In this document: positions 35,227-46,249 of the stretch, one piece after another
Layout of the letters: the number at the start of each line of letters is the position of its first letter
Position numbering within the stretch: position 1 is the stretch's first letter
NCBI GenBank assembly: GCA_963830775.1
Contig: CAWHNT010000024.1
Coordinates: 248,001-312,000, forward strand
Direction: 5' to 3'
Length of the DNA: 64,000 nucleotides
Source of the DNA: CAWHNT01 sp963830775
Lineage (GTDB): Bacteria > Pseudomonadota > Alphaproteobacteria > Geminicoccales > Geminicoccaceae
The notes under the pieces: model-generated
What the model saw: only the letters and a program-made list of their open reading frames with translations
Told to the model about the DNA's origin: nothing
Databases searched by the model: none
Position numbers and translations under genes: made by a program

Positions 35227-35746
35227 TCAGAACGGGATGTCGTCGTCCAGCTCGTCCACCACGCTCGGCCGCGCGGGTGCCCGGCCGACCGCCACCGCCG
35301 CGCTGGGCGGGACCGCTTCTGGGTGCCGGAGCCGGGGTGCTGGCACCGTAATCGTCGTCCGGATAGTCGCCCCCGCCACCGCCGCCACCTTCGCCGCGGC
35401 CGCCGAGCAGGACCAGCTCGCCGCGAAAGCGCGTGAGCACCACCTCGGTCGTGTAGCGCTCCTGCCCGCCCTGATCGGTCCATTTGCGGGTCTGCAGGCT
35501 GCCCTCGAGGTAAACGGTGCGGCCCTTGCTGAGGTATTTCTCAGCCACCTCGGCGAGATTCTCGTTGAAGATCACCACCCGGTGCCACTCCGTGCGCTCC
35601 TTGCTCTCGCCGCTGCCGCGGTCGCGCCAGCGCTCCGAGGTGGCGATGTTGAGGTGGACGATCTTCTGGTTGTTCTGGGTGTAGCGCACCTCGGGATCGC
35701 GCCCGAGATTTCCCACCAGGATGACTTTGTTCACGCTGCCGGCCAT
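35227..35746 (-). CDS. ssb: Single-stranded DNA-binding protein (frameshifted tail)
   Basis: SSB with a complete OB fold (V-N-K-V-I-L-V-G-N-L-G-R-D-P-E-V-R at the start, W-H-R-V-V-I-F, G-R-T-V-Y-L-E-G). A Gly/Pro-rich linker follows, and then the acidic tip L-D-D-D-I-P-F that docks partner proteins. The linker needs one base skipped near 35325 to reach that tip, so one inserted base is likely. About 172 residues, normal for the group. It is convergent with the enoyl-CoA hydratase and close to uvrA, a common alphaproteobacterial pairing. Confidence 0.93.
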
Positions 35747-35842
35747 GAGGGCCTCCGGGACGACGAGATGGTGCTGGCACCGATCTAAGCCTATCTGGGC
35801 CGTCCCCGCCAGCGGGCCAGTGGCGCTGGCCGCAGCCTTGAT

Positions 35843-35862
35843 CCCGTACCCGATACGGGTAC
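35843..35862. promoter_or_regulatory. Palindromic operator of the BrnT/HTH pair
   Basis: GTACCCG-ATA-CGGGTAC is a perfect inverted repeat with 7-base arms (35846-35862), overlapped by a second one, CCCGTA-N5-TACGGG (35843-35859). It ends 10 bases before the GTG of the toxin gene. It is a good candidate for autorepression by the HTH antitoxin. Confidence 0.6.
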
Positions 35863-35871
35863 ATTGCTCTG

Positions 35872-36168
35872 GTGCGGATCATTCCGAACCCCGAGAAGGA
35901 GGCGAACAACCGGCGCAAGCACGGTCTCGACTTCTCGCGGGTGGGGGAGATCCTCACGAACGGATCGACGGTGGACTATCCTGATGACCGAGCACTCGGT
36001 TACGAGCATGAGGGTCGAGTACGACTGCTTGGCTTGCTCGACTTGACGGTTGTCGTTCTGGTGTTCGAGCCGATCGAGCTGGGGAGAGAGCTGATGGGCG
36101 TGAAGCCGATCACGTTGCACAGGGCGGACGCGCAGGAACGACGGATTTACGCGAGGACGCGGCGATGA
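35872..36168 (+). CDS. BrnT-like (DUF497) toxin
   Basis: A 98-residue protein of the BrnT/DUF497 RNase-toxin family. It shows the N-P-E-K-E-A-N-N-R-R-K-H-G-L-D-F-S motif at the N-terminus and the I-T-L-H-R-A-D-A-Q-E-R-R-I-Y end, corresponding to the R-x-I-S-A-R-x-A-x-x-x-E-R-R-x-Y pattern of the family. The Arg/His residues that form the RNase site are partly kept. GTG 35872 is the start, and the stop overlaps the next gene as ATGA. This is the toxin half of a pair inserted between ssb and uvrA. Confidence 0.78.
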   Translation: MRIIPNPEKEANNRRKHGLDFSRVGEILTNGSTVDYPDDRALGYEHEGRVRLLGLLDLTVVVLVFEPIELGRELMGVKPITLHRADAQERRIYARTRR

Positions 36169-36578
36169 AGCCAGGGCGGGACGAGAATGGGGAGTGGCTG
36201 CGGCTGGCGACGATGGAAGAACTGGAAGCGCTGACCGACGAGGAGATCGCCGCTGCAGTCGCGTCCGATCCCGATGCGGCGCCGATTCTCACGGAGGAGG
36301 AGTGGGATGTGGCGCTCGCCCGCGAGGCCGAGCGCGACAAATGGGGTGTGGCCCGCCTGCGCCGGCGGCTGAAGATCGCGCAGATCGTGTTCGCCGATCG
36401 CTACAAGATCCCGCTGAGCACGCTGCGCAACTGGGAGCAGGGCGTGTGCGAGCCGGATCGGGCGGCCAAGGTGCTGCTGGCGGCGATTGCGACGGATCCC
36501 GAGATGGTCGCACGGGCGGCCGAGCACGCGCAGGATCCAACCTTCCTCATCACAGGCCGGCTCCCGCAGGCGGCATGA
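36165..36578 (+). CDS. HTH antitoxin partner of the BrnT-like toxin
   Basis: A 137-residue protein. The N-terminal half (M-E-E-L-E-A-L-T-D-E-E-I-A-A-A-V-A-S-D-P-D-A-A-P) looks like BrnA-type antitoxins; the C-terminal half carries an XRE-like helix-turn-helix (A-D-R-Y-K-I-P-L-S-T-L-R-N-W-E-Q-G). The HTH replaces the usual ribbon-helix-helix end of BrnA. It should neutralise the toxin and repress through the palindrome at 35843-35862. Intact. Confidence 0.78.
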   Translation: MKPGRDENGEWLRLATMEELEALTDEEIAAAVASDPDAAPILTEEEWDVALAREAERDKWGVARLRRRLKIAQIVFADRYKIPLSTLRNWEQGVCEPDRAAKVLLAAIATDPEMVARAAEHAQDPTFLITGRLPQAA

Positions 36579-36631
36579 GTGCCGGCCGGCCACGGTTGCC
36601 GGCCGCATGTCAGGTCTGCTCGTCGGCGGAT

Positions 36632-36646
36632 GTTCACCTCTTGTTC
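36632..36646 (+). promoter_or_regulatory. LexA (SOS) box of uvrA
   Basis: GTTC-ACCTCTT-GTTC matches the alphaproteobacterial LexA consensus GTTC-N7-GTTC exactly, 97 bases upstream of the uvrA ATG. uvrA is a classical SOS gene. Confidence 0.85.
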
Positions 36647-36742
36647 TCCCATCGCATCCGCGGCATCAAGGCTTACATCTGGTGTGAGCCTGCCCGGCCC
36701 GGCCGCGGCGGCTGACGCCCGGTCGGGTTGAGCCAGGAACGC

Positions 36743-39592
<2,850 letters not shown>

Positions 39593-39676
39593 CCGGGTAA
39601 CTCAAGCCGCGGCGTCAAGAGCTGTACGAGGATGCCTAGTCCGGAAGCGCGTGAAGGGGCCGCAGCGGAGACCAAC

Positions 39677-39793
39677 ATGCCCTCAGAGCACTTCCCGGCA
39701 CACAACCCCTATACACTCGAGCAGGCGATGGATCCGGGCTTCTGGCCCGGCGGAGAGGAGCTGCCGAAGCCCAGCCGCAGGCGTCGGAGCTAG
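39677..39793 (+). CDS. Possible small protein downstream of uvrA
   Basis: A 38-codon frame with ATG 39677 and GGAG 7 bases upstream, encoding M-P-S-E-H-F-P-A-H-N-P-Y-T-L-E-Q-A-M-D and a basic R-R-R-R-S end. Not recognised. It is convergent with, and 2 bases from, the next small gene. Offered as a weak candidate only. Confidence 0.3.
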   Translation: MPSEHFPAHNPYTLEQAMDPGFWPGGEELPKPSRRRRS

Positions 39794-39795
39794 AG

Positions 39796-40020
39796 CTACC
39801 ATCGGTCCAGGCGTGTCCAAGCGCCAGGACCGAACTCGGCATCGCGCGCGCTGCGCTCCGGCAGACCGAGGTCTCGGCGCCAGTGGTCGGAGAGCTCATC
39901 GGGGCGAAGGGGCCGCGGCTGGCGCCAGGGGCGGAGAAGAGGTGCCAGCGCCTTGGTCAGCGCCCAGCCGGCCAGCCCTGAAGACGGAGCGCTCGTGCCG
40001 GTGAAGGTGCTCTGGGTCAT
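39796..40020 (-). CDS. Small DUF1127-like protein divergent from LysR
   Basis: A 74-residue protein with the segment D-H-W-R-R-D-L-G-L-P-E, which resembles the R-D-I-G-L core of DUF1127 proteins. The rest is low-complexity. ATG 40020 has AGGAG at good spacing. It is divergent from the LysR gene with a 98-base shared upstream region, the usual layout of a LysR regulator and its target. Function unknown. Confidence 0.55.
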   Translation of the reverse strand: MTQSTFTGTSAPSSGLAGWALTKALAPLLRPWRQPRPLRPDELSDHWRRDLGLPERSARDAEFGPGAWTRLDRW

Positions 40021-40118
40021 GGCCGTTCTCCTGGTGGGCCTCACCAGCAGGAGATGGGCCTGGACGGGGTGGGTCCGCCAACGGAATATCGGGCAGGATC
40101 CATAAGTGGGCCTTATGC

Positions 40119-41077
40119 ATGGCGATTGGCTCCCTGCCGCCGCTCTCGTCCGTGCGCGTGTTCGAGGCCGCGGCGCGCCTCTTGAGCTTCACGCAGGCGG
40201 CGGCCGAGCTGGGCATGACGCAGGCGGCCGTGAGCTATCAGATCAAGCTCCTGGAGGAGCGGCTCGGCACGCCGCTGTTCCTGCGGCTCTCGCGCCGGGT
40301 GGAGCTGACGGAGGCCGGTGCGCGGCTGGCGCCGGCGGTCAGCGCGGCCCTGGAGGCGCTCCAGCGATGCCTTCGCACAAGCGCGGAACGAGGCGGGCGG
40401 GGTGCTGGCTATCAGCTCGCTGCACATCTTCGCCTCGAACTGGCTGGCACCGCGCCTGGGGGCCTTCAGCGTGGCGCATCCCGGCATTGCGATCGAGCTC
40501 AGCGTGTCGAACCACATGACCGACTTCGCCCGGGAGGAGGTCGATGCCGGCATCCGCAGCGGCCTCGGGCCCTGGCCCGGCCTGGAGGGGTATCCGCTGC
40601 TGCGCGTCCGTTTCGCGCCGCTTTGCAGCCCCGACCTGCTGCGCCAAGCCGGCCCCGTCGACAGCCCGGCCGACCTGCTCCGCCTGCCGCTCCTGAGCCC
40701 GCACGATCCGTGGTGGGCGCGCTGGCTGGAGCTGGCCGGGGTGCCGGCCGATGGCCTGGCTTCCCGCGGCGCCTTCCGGTTCGACTCGCAGCAGATCGAG
40801 GCCAATGCCGCGATCGCCGGCCAGGGGGTCGCGATCCTGACCCCGGCACTCTGGACCGATGAGATCGCGCGCGGGCGGCTGGTGCAGCCGTTCCCGCTCG
40901 TGGGTGACGAGGGCCGCTTCTACTGGCTGGTCTATCCGGCCTCACGCCGCGGCTCGCGCAAGATCCGGGCGTTCCGCGACTGGCTGGTGGCAGAGACGCG
41001 GCGCTCCTTCCCGGCCGAGGAGCTGCCGCCTCAGCCGGCGCAGGCAGAACTCAAGCTCGTCGATCAGCGCCGTCTGA
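40119..41077 (+). CDS. LysR-family regulator, GcvA-like (frameshifted, 3' end uncertain)
   Basis: An N-terminal winged HTH (F-E-A-A-A-R-L-L-S-F-T-Q-A-A-A-E-L-G-M-T-Q-A-A-V-S-Y-Q-I-K-L-L-E) is followed by a substrate-binding domain with I-E-L-S-V-S-N-H and P-L-L-S-P-H-D-P-W-W, typical of the GcvA subgroup. The frame changes near 40370 with one base extra. After that the frame stays open to 41988, far too long for a LysR. A normal length of about 300 residues would end near 41030-41080, so a second indel near the end is likely, and 41077 is the first stop in the neighbouring frame. Confidence 0.75.
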
Positions 41078-41496
41078 GCCTTGACGATCAGGCGCCGCGC
41101 CTCGTCGGGCCGGAGCCAGGCGGCCCGGTCGATCTCGGCATAGCTCCGCCATTGGCCGGAGCCGCGCGGCCACTCCACCTTGAAGCTGTTGCTGCGCACG
41201 GCAGTGGGATCGAGGTCCGGTGCCTCCAGCGCGAAGGCGATCACCTTCTTGCCGCCAGCCTGCCGGATCGGCGTCAGCGGCCGCAGCTCGCCTGCGGGCT
41301 CAAAGCCGGTCTCCTCGCGGAACTCCCGCAAGGCGGCTGCCACCGGCTCCTCGCCCGGGTCGAGCTCGCCCTTGACGATGGACCAGGCGCCTTCCTCGCG
41401 CCCGGCCCAGAACGGCCCGCCCATGTGGGCCAGGAAGAGCTCGAGCCCGTCCGTGCCCTTGCGCCAGGGGAGGATGCCGGCGCTCACGCGCGGCAC
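40942..41496 (-). CDS. NUDIX hydrolase
   Basis: NUDIX box G-E-L-D-P-G-E-E-P-x5-R-E-F-R-E-E-T-G-F is clear, with the Mg-binding R-E-x-x-E-E core. The N-terminus P-R-V-S-A-G-I-L-P-W-R and G-P-F-W-A match the predicted NTP pyrophosphohydrolase subgroup. Family members end near A-L-I-D-E-L-E, so the last 30 or so residues, which run into the convergent LysR gene, may come from a missed indel (stops exist at 41051 and 41031 in the other frames). GTG 41496 start overlaps the UPF0280 stop by 13 bases. Confidence 0.82.
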   Translation of the reverse strand: MPRVSAGILPWRKGTDGLELFLAHMGGPFWAGREEGAWSIVKGELDPGEEPVAAALREFREETGFEPAGELRPLTPIRQAGGKKVIAFALEAPDLDPTAVRSNSFKVEWPRGSGQWRSYAEIDRAAWLRPDEARRLIVKAQTALIDELEFCLRRLRRQLLGREGAPRLCHQPVAERPDLARAAA

Positions 41497-42341
41497 GGCA
41501 GGACCGGCAGCGGGCCAGCGGACCGGAACGAGCCTTGCAGCCAGAGGCCGGCCGCCACGATCAGGCCACAGGCGCGCATCCGCTCGGCCTCGGCCGTTCC
41601 GGACGCGAGGGCCGCCTCCACGGCATCCGGTGGCAGCGCGCCGACCGAGACCGTGACCAGGCGCTCACCAAGATCGCTGTCGGGGTCGAGCTCGACTGCC
41701 GGGCGGCGCTCGATGGCGGGGTGGTCGAGATCGACCGCGTTGGCGATCAGGGTGGCTGCTGCGTCGGCCTCGGCTGCGTTGCGGGCGAGCACGGTCACGG
41801 CGTCGGCGATCCCAAGCGAGAAGCTGCGGCCGCCCCGGCCGCTGGTGGCGACGCCGCGGACCGGGTCGGCGGCCGTGATCCGCAGGAAGCCGTCGAGGCG
41901 CGGCTGCTCGATGTCGGCGACGGCACCCAGCGTCAGGGCGGTGCCGGGGGCGAGATGGAGGGCGATGTCGCCGCCATCGTTGACGTAGGCGCGGGTGAGG
42001 CGCCGGCCTTGCAGCATCCGGTGCAGCAGATGGTCGGCCACCGCCCCGGCGACGGCCGCCATCGGCGTCACGAACACGGCCCGGTGCGGCCAGACCGCTT
42101 CGATCATCCGGCGTGCCACCGGGCCTTGAGCTGCCGGCATCGGCTCCTGAATGGGCCGGCGCAGGAGGGGAAGCTCCGCCACCAGCTCGTCCAGCAGCCC
42201 CTCGAACGCAGCCGCCGCCTGGCGGTAGGCCGCGGCCACTTCCGGTGGCTCGCCCCAGCCCTCCAGGATGACGTCGATCGGCCCGTGCTGCAGGTGCAGG
42301 CGGCGGCCGTCCTGGAGGAGCCGGGCCTGCGCCCCCGGCAT
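41484..42341 (-). CDS. UPF0280 family protein (ApbE-like fold)
   Basis: A 285-residue protein of the UPF0280 family, distantly related to the FMN transferase ApbE. Typical parts are A-A-V-A-G-A-V-A-D-H-L-L, the V-N-D-G-G-D-I-A-L-H motif, R-G-V-A-T-S-G-R-G-G-R-S-F-S-L-G and the A-D-A-V-T-V-L-A segment. The reaction is unknown. ATG 42341 lies 5 bases after the RraA-like stop, so it belongs to the Ldh2/RraA operon. Confidence 0.85.
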   Translation of the reverse strand: MPGAQARLLQDGRRLHLQHGPIDVILEGWGEPPEVAAAYRQAAAAFEGLLDELVAELPLLRRPIQEPMPAAQGPVARRMIEAVWPHRAVFVTPMAAVAGAVADHLLHRMLQGRRLTRAYVNDGGDIALHLAPGTALTLGAVADIEQPRLDGFLRITAADPVRGVATSGRGGRSFSLGIADAVTVLARNAAEADAAATLIANAVDLDHPAIERRPAVELDPDSDLGERLVTVSVGALPPDAVEAALASGTAEAERMRACGLIVAAGLWLQGSFRSAGPLPVLPCRA

Positions 42342-42346
42342 GGCTG

Positions 42347-43042
42347 CTAGTGGATCTCCTCGGCCTCGGCCATGGCGGCCTTGAGCTTCTCGGCGTTGAA
42401 GCCGGGCAGGCGGGCGACCTTGAGGATCGCGGCCTCGCGGCGGGTGAGGAGCTCGATGGCGGCGGGGATGCGGTCCAGGAGGTCGAGGGGGATGACGACG
42501 GCGCCGTGGCGGTCGGCGTGGATCAGGTCGCCGTGGCTCACCGCCATGCCGTGGACCTCGACCGGGACCTCGATCTCCTCGACCCGGACCCAGGCGTGGC
42601 TCGGGCCTACCTTGCCGGCCAGGAGCTGGAACTCGGGGGCGATCAGGTCGAGGTCGCGGATCGAGCCGTTGGTGATGCACCCCGCCACGCCCAGGCCCTT
42701 GTGGATGGCCGTGTTCACCTCGCCCCAGAAGGCGCCGAAGCCGGGCTCGGGGTCGAGGTCCTGGAGGACGGTGATGGTCGGCATGGGCGGGCTCGCCACG
42801 TACTCGTAGTAGGCGAGCCGCAAGGCCTTGGCCTCGGCCGGGGAGCGCGTGGAGGGCTCGGCGGCACGGATCGTGGCCGTGCGGGCGAAGCCCACGATCG
42901 GCTTCAGCTCGGGGAAGGCGCAGACGAAGGGGGTGCTGGTGAAGCCGGTGGCCCGCCGGTCGGGGGCCACGACCTCGAGCGCGTTGCAGATCGTGGGCGT
43001 GTCGAACGCCCGCAGGTGGTCCAGAAGCCGTTCCTCGATCAT
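42347..43042 (-). CDS. RraA-like aldolase family protein
   Basis: A 231-residue protein of the RraA/4-hydroxy-4-methyl-2-oxoglutarate aldolase family. Visible are D-T-P-T-I-C-N-A-L-E, G-F-A-R-T-A-T-I-R-A, W-G-E-V-N-T-A-I and the G-C-I-T-N-G-S-I-R-D motif with the Arg-Asp pair used by HMG/CHA aldolases. It may split a branched hydroxy-oxo-acid. It lies between the Ldh2-type dehydrogenase and UPF0280. ATG 43042 follows GGGAGCGAGGC. Confidence 0.82.
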   Translation of the reverse strand: MIEERLLDHLRAFDTPTICNALEVVAPDRRATGFTSTPFVCAFPELKPIVGFARTATIRAAEPSTRSPAEAKALRLAYYEYVASPPMPTITVLQDLDPEPGFGAFWGEVNTAIHKGLGVAGCITNGSIRDLDLIAPEFQLLAGKVGPSHAWVRVEEIEVPVEVHGMAVSHGDLIHADRHGAVVIPLDLLDRIPAAIELLTRREAAILKVARLPGFNAEKLKAAMAEAEEIH

Positions 43043-44150
43043 GCCTCGCTCCCAGCTGTGTGAGCCGATGATGGTGTCGATCCGGTCCTGCGTCAGGCCG
43101 ACGGCTGCGGGCCGCGTGCTGGATCGAGCGCCAGACCTCTTCCGGCAGCGGCAGGCCGTCGGCCGTCCGGGCGGCTGCCAGCTTGCGCTCCTTGTCGCCC
43201 GGGATGATCACCGGGGCGTCGGCGGTGATCGGCGTCGCCGACTTGATCCAGGCGATATAGTCGTCGACGTCGCGGCGGAAGCTGTTCTCGGTCCCGAACC
43301 GGGCGGGGTCGAGATAGATCGAGAGCATGCCGTTATGCACCCGGCCCTCGCTGGCCCGGGTGATGCCGGAGCCGCCGAGGCAGCCGGCCAGCAGGTCGCA
43401 GGCGAGCGCCAGGCCCGAGCCCTTGTGCTCGCCGAAGGTGCGCATGGCCCCCTTGCCCTGGCGCGGGTCGGGGTAGCGGCCGGGCTCGTCCGGCCCATAG
43501 AGCACGCTCGGGTCGTTGGTCAGCTCGCCGGCCTCGCTCACCAGGGCACCCACCGGCACGGCCGGCCCGCCCTGGCGCGCCACCAGCACCTTGCCTTCGG
43601 CCACAAGCGCGGTGGCGAAGTCGAGCACGAAGGGCTCGCCATTGGCGGTCGGCACGCCGATCGCGATCGGGTTGGTGGAGAAGCGCCGCTCGCGGCCGCC
43701 GAACGGGGCCACGAGCAGCGAGCCGAAGACGTTGACGAAGTGCAGGGAGACCAGCCCGGCCTCGATCGCCATCTCGGCGAAGTCGCCGATCCGGCCCAGA
43801 TGCCCGGCATTGCGCAAGGCGACGATCGCGACCCCGTGCTCGCGCGCCTTGCGGATGCCGATCTCGGCCGCCTCGGGGCCCACGGTCTGGCCCATGCCGT
43901 GATGCCCGTCGAGGACGGCGATGGAGCCGGCGTCGACCACCGCCTCGACATGCTGCCCGGCCAGGACCCAGCCCTCGGCCAGCCACTCCACGTAGCGCTG
44001 GGTGCGGATCACCCCGTGGCTGTCATGGCCGGTGAGGTTCGCCCGCGTGAGATAATGCGCGATCCGCCCCGCCTCGTCCGCAGGGCATCCCGCCCCCTCG
44101 AACACGGCCCGCAGGAGCCGCCGCAGCGGCTCGACCTGAATGACCGGCAT
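43043..44150 (-). CDS. Malate/L-lactate/ureidoglycolate dehydrogenase family (Ldh2), frameshifted end
   Basis: A NAD(P)-dependent Ldh2-type dehydrogenase of about 365 residues: T-G-H-D-S-H-G-V-I-R near residue 40 (catalytic His), V-A-L-R-N-A-G-H-L-G-R-I-G, T-N-P-I-A-I-G-V-P-T and E-H-K-G-S-G-L-A-L. The substrate could be malate, lactate or another 2-hydroxy-acid. The frame shifts near 43107 (one base extra). In the corrected frame the protein runs on to S-H-S-W-E-R-G and straight into the RraA ATG with no stop, so either a second indel or a real fusion exists. An 18-bp palindrome lies 28 bases upstream of the start. Confidence 0.82.
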
Positions 44151-44177
44151 CTGCCCCCCTCATCTGCGCGTCTCTTG

Positions 44178-44195
44178 CCGGACGCCGGCGTCCGG
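44178..44195. promoter_or_regulatory. 18-bp perfect palindrome upstream of the Ldh2 operon
   Basis: CCGGACGCCGGCGTCCGG is its own reverse complement, 28 bases before the Ldh2 ATG and between that operon and the convergent side of the HTH copy B gene. It could be an operator for an unlinked regulator or a hairpin. Nothing else was recognised in the 44151-44371 gap. Confidence 0.4.
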
Positions 44196-44371
44196 GGGTC
44201 ATAGCAGCGCTGGCGGCGGGCGACCAACCCACTCTCGCCGGAACAGATCACCGCTGCCGGCCCCTCGGATCCTACCCGACCCGGTGGATCGCAGGCTCCG
44301 GCGGCACGGCCATACCCTTGGGCGGCCGCTCGACCGGCCGGCGGGCGGGCAGGCTCATCAGCCGCACGCGG

Positions 44372-45546
44372 CTACTCGCCGTCCAGGACATCCGGCCCGG
44401 CCCGCGCCCTCGGCTGCGACCAGCCGCCCGGCTCCGCCTTCGGGCCGGACGACGCGCCGCCAAGCCGGGCCAGGAGCTGCGGGTGGACGGCGGTGCCGGC
44501 CAGGAGGTCGCGCAAGCGCCAGAGCTCCATCAGGTCGAGCTCGCCCTCGTAGGGCGGCCAGTTCGGCCACAGCAGCGAGCACACCGCCTCGGCAAGGTCG
44601 GCTTCCGCCGCATCGGCGGGCGTGCCGCTCGCCAGCAGGCGATCCAGGCGGACAGCCAGGTCGGGCCCGGCGGCCCGGGGCTTCTTCTCGGCGCTCGTTG
44701 GCGCCGTGGGGTTCAGGCTGCGGGGCCGGTGGGGTGGGGTCGGTTGCGGCAGCCTCTGCGGCCTGGCGGATGACCTCGGCCGCCGGGTCCCAGGGTGCGG
44801 ATGCAGCTCGTGCCGGTTCCTGCTCGCGCAGGCGCTTGGCCTCGGCCTTGGCACTCTCCCAGTACCAGAAGGTCCGGGTGACCGGGTCCCATTGCGGGCC
44901 GCCATAGGAGTAGGCGAGCCGGTTGAGCTCCTGCGTCTGCTCCAGGCGTCTGGTCGTCGAGGCTGTCGACGAAGTCGGGCGAGAGCTCGGCCAGCTCCAG
45001 GGTCTCGAGGCAGCGCACCGGCCCGCCCTTGCCGATGACGATGTCGACCTCGCGCCCCGGCATCGCCTCGCGCCCGTCCGGCGTCAGCCAGCCGCCCTCG
45101 CCGTCCGGCACCATGCCCCAGCGCCCACCCGCCTCCGCCAGCTCCTCCTCGCTGACCTCATCGTCCGCCTGCCTGTCGCCGCCCCCTGGACCACGCCCAC
45201 CGCGCGCCCCCAGCCCCAGAAGCCGCATGGCAGCCGCGATCGCCCCCACCCGGCCGTCGGCCAGCGCCCGCTCGACCGCCCGGCGGAAGAAGCGGTCCAG
45301 CCGCGCCTCCTGCTCCGCCCTGGGCAGGGCCTCGATCCGCCGGCACTCCTCGACCAGCGCCTCGAACTCCGGCTCCTCCACCAGTCGCTGCAGCGTGGGC
45401 GCCCTGATCCCGGCCAGGCGTGCCGCCATGCCCACCGTCTCGCCCTGCGCCAGATAGTGCGCAGCGATCAGCTCCTGCCGCGGCGTCGGGCCGCCCACGC
45501 CGTGGGCTGGGTCAGGGTGCGGGAAAGGGGTGGCGGGGCCGAGCAT
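44372..45546 (-). CDS. Unknown HTH protein, copy B of the two-member family (two frameshifts)
   Basis: A protein of about 391 residues, not recognised as a named family. The N-terminal part has T-P-R-Q-E-L-I-A-A-H-Y-L-A, an HTH-like V-G-M-A-A-R-L-A-G-I-R-A-P-T-L, the signature V-E-E-P-E-F-E-A-L-V, and an Arg/Glu-rich helical stretch, aligning with copy A at 7.5-8.3 kb. The middle (W-G-M-V-P-D-G-E-G-G-W-L-T-P-D-G and W-D-P-V-T-R-T-F-W-Y-W) and the C-terminal part are unique. Frame changes near 44945 and 44715, with a span of 3n+2, fit two inserted bases. ATG 45546 is only 6 bases from the -10. Confidence 0.6.
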
Positions 45547-45552
45547 GGCGCC

Positions 45553-45597
45553 ACTCTAGAAAGCCCCACGGGCCAATGTCAAGGAATATCAACCTAT
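45553..45597 (-). promoter_or_regulatory. Promoter of HTH copy B with ATATTCCTTGA box
   Basis: TTGACA and TAGAGT are 18 bases apart on the minus strand, ending 6 bases before ATG 45546. AGGTTGATATTCCTTGA overlaps the -35, as in copy A. The following 370 bases (45598-45966) hold no supported gene; a weaker look-alike, CAAGGTATTCTTAACC, lies near 45654. Confidence 0.6.
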
Positions 45598-45966
45598 CAC
45601 CGCCCGAGTGCGCGGCACCGTCCCGACGCCCATACGACAAAGTACGGTGCCGGCAAGGTATTCTTAACCGGTGTCAGGCTAGAGTCGGGGATGGTGGAGG
45701 AGGTGCCGCGCCGAGCCAGAGCCCGCCCGGAGGGCGGGCGGCGGCGGAGTGGGTGGGGCGAGCGGGGGAGGTCAGCGCTCGGCTGGAGGAGCGGAGCAGA
45801 CGGGAGGAGCAGTGGCTTCGGATCGGGATCGGCGACATGATCCTGGTCGGCACCCGGGCGGGGCCGGCGCTCGAAAGCTTGCCCGATTCGCTGCCGTCTG
45901 CGAGATCAGGGAGAGGAACTCGGGCGAGCTGGTTGAGGCCATGCGTGGCTTTCGCGAGGACGGCGC

Positions 45967-46248
45967 ATGAAGCTGCACTACTACCCGGAAACGGACAGCC
46001 TCTACATCGAGCTGAAGCCCGAGCCCGGGGCGGAGACCCGCGAGGTTGCGGACGGGCTCGTCGTGGACATTCGACAGCAAGGGCAGAGGTGGTTGGCTTC
46101 GACATCCGATCAGGCCTCAACGCGGCTCGATCTCAGCACGCTCGAAGACAGTCGCTTTGCCCCTGCGCGCGATCGAAGCCGCCCACGGGGGCCAGGGTGG
46201 CAGCGCGACGACGGCCGGTCCTGCCCCTGGTATCCGAGCTTCCCGTAG
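45967..46248 (+). CDS. DUF2283 protein with several indels
   Basis: The start M-K-L-H-Y-Y-P-E-T-D-S-L-Y-I-E-L and R-E-V-A-D-G-L-V-V-D-I are typical of DUF2283, a small family often found with toxin-antitoxin genes. Between 46065 and 46115 the family sequence D-S-K-G-E-V-V-G-F-D-I-D-Q-A-S-T-R-L-D-L can be read only by skipping three single bases, and a fourth is needed near 46155 to reach the usual A-L-P-L-R-A-I-E-A-A end. A short preceding frame (45749-45970) overlaps its start as ATGA but is not recognised. Confidence 0.6.
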   Translation: MKLHYYPETDSLYIELKPEPGAETREVADGLVVDIRQQGQRWLASTSDQASTRLDLSTLEDSRFAPARDRSRPRGPGWQRDDGRSCPWYPSFP

Positions 46249-46249
46249 C

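Noticed and set aside
41484..44150. A continuous 888-codon open frame that would join the Ldh2 dehydrogenase to UPF0280.
   Set aside because: The middle third of that frame is nonsense sequence antisense to no family, while the RraA-like gene fits perfectly in another frame. The long frame is an effect of high GC plus one indel.
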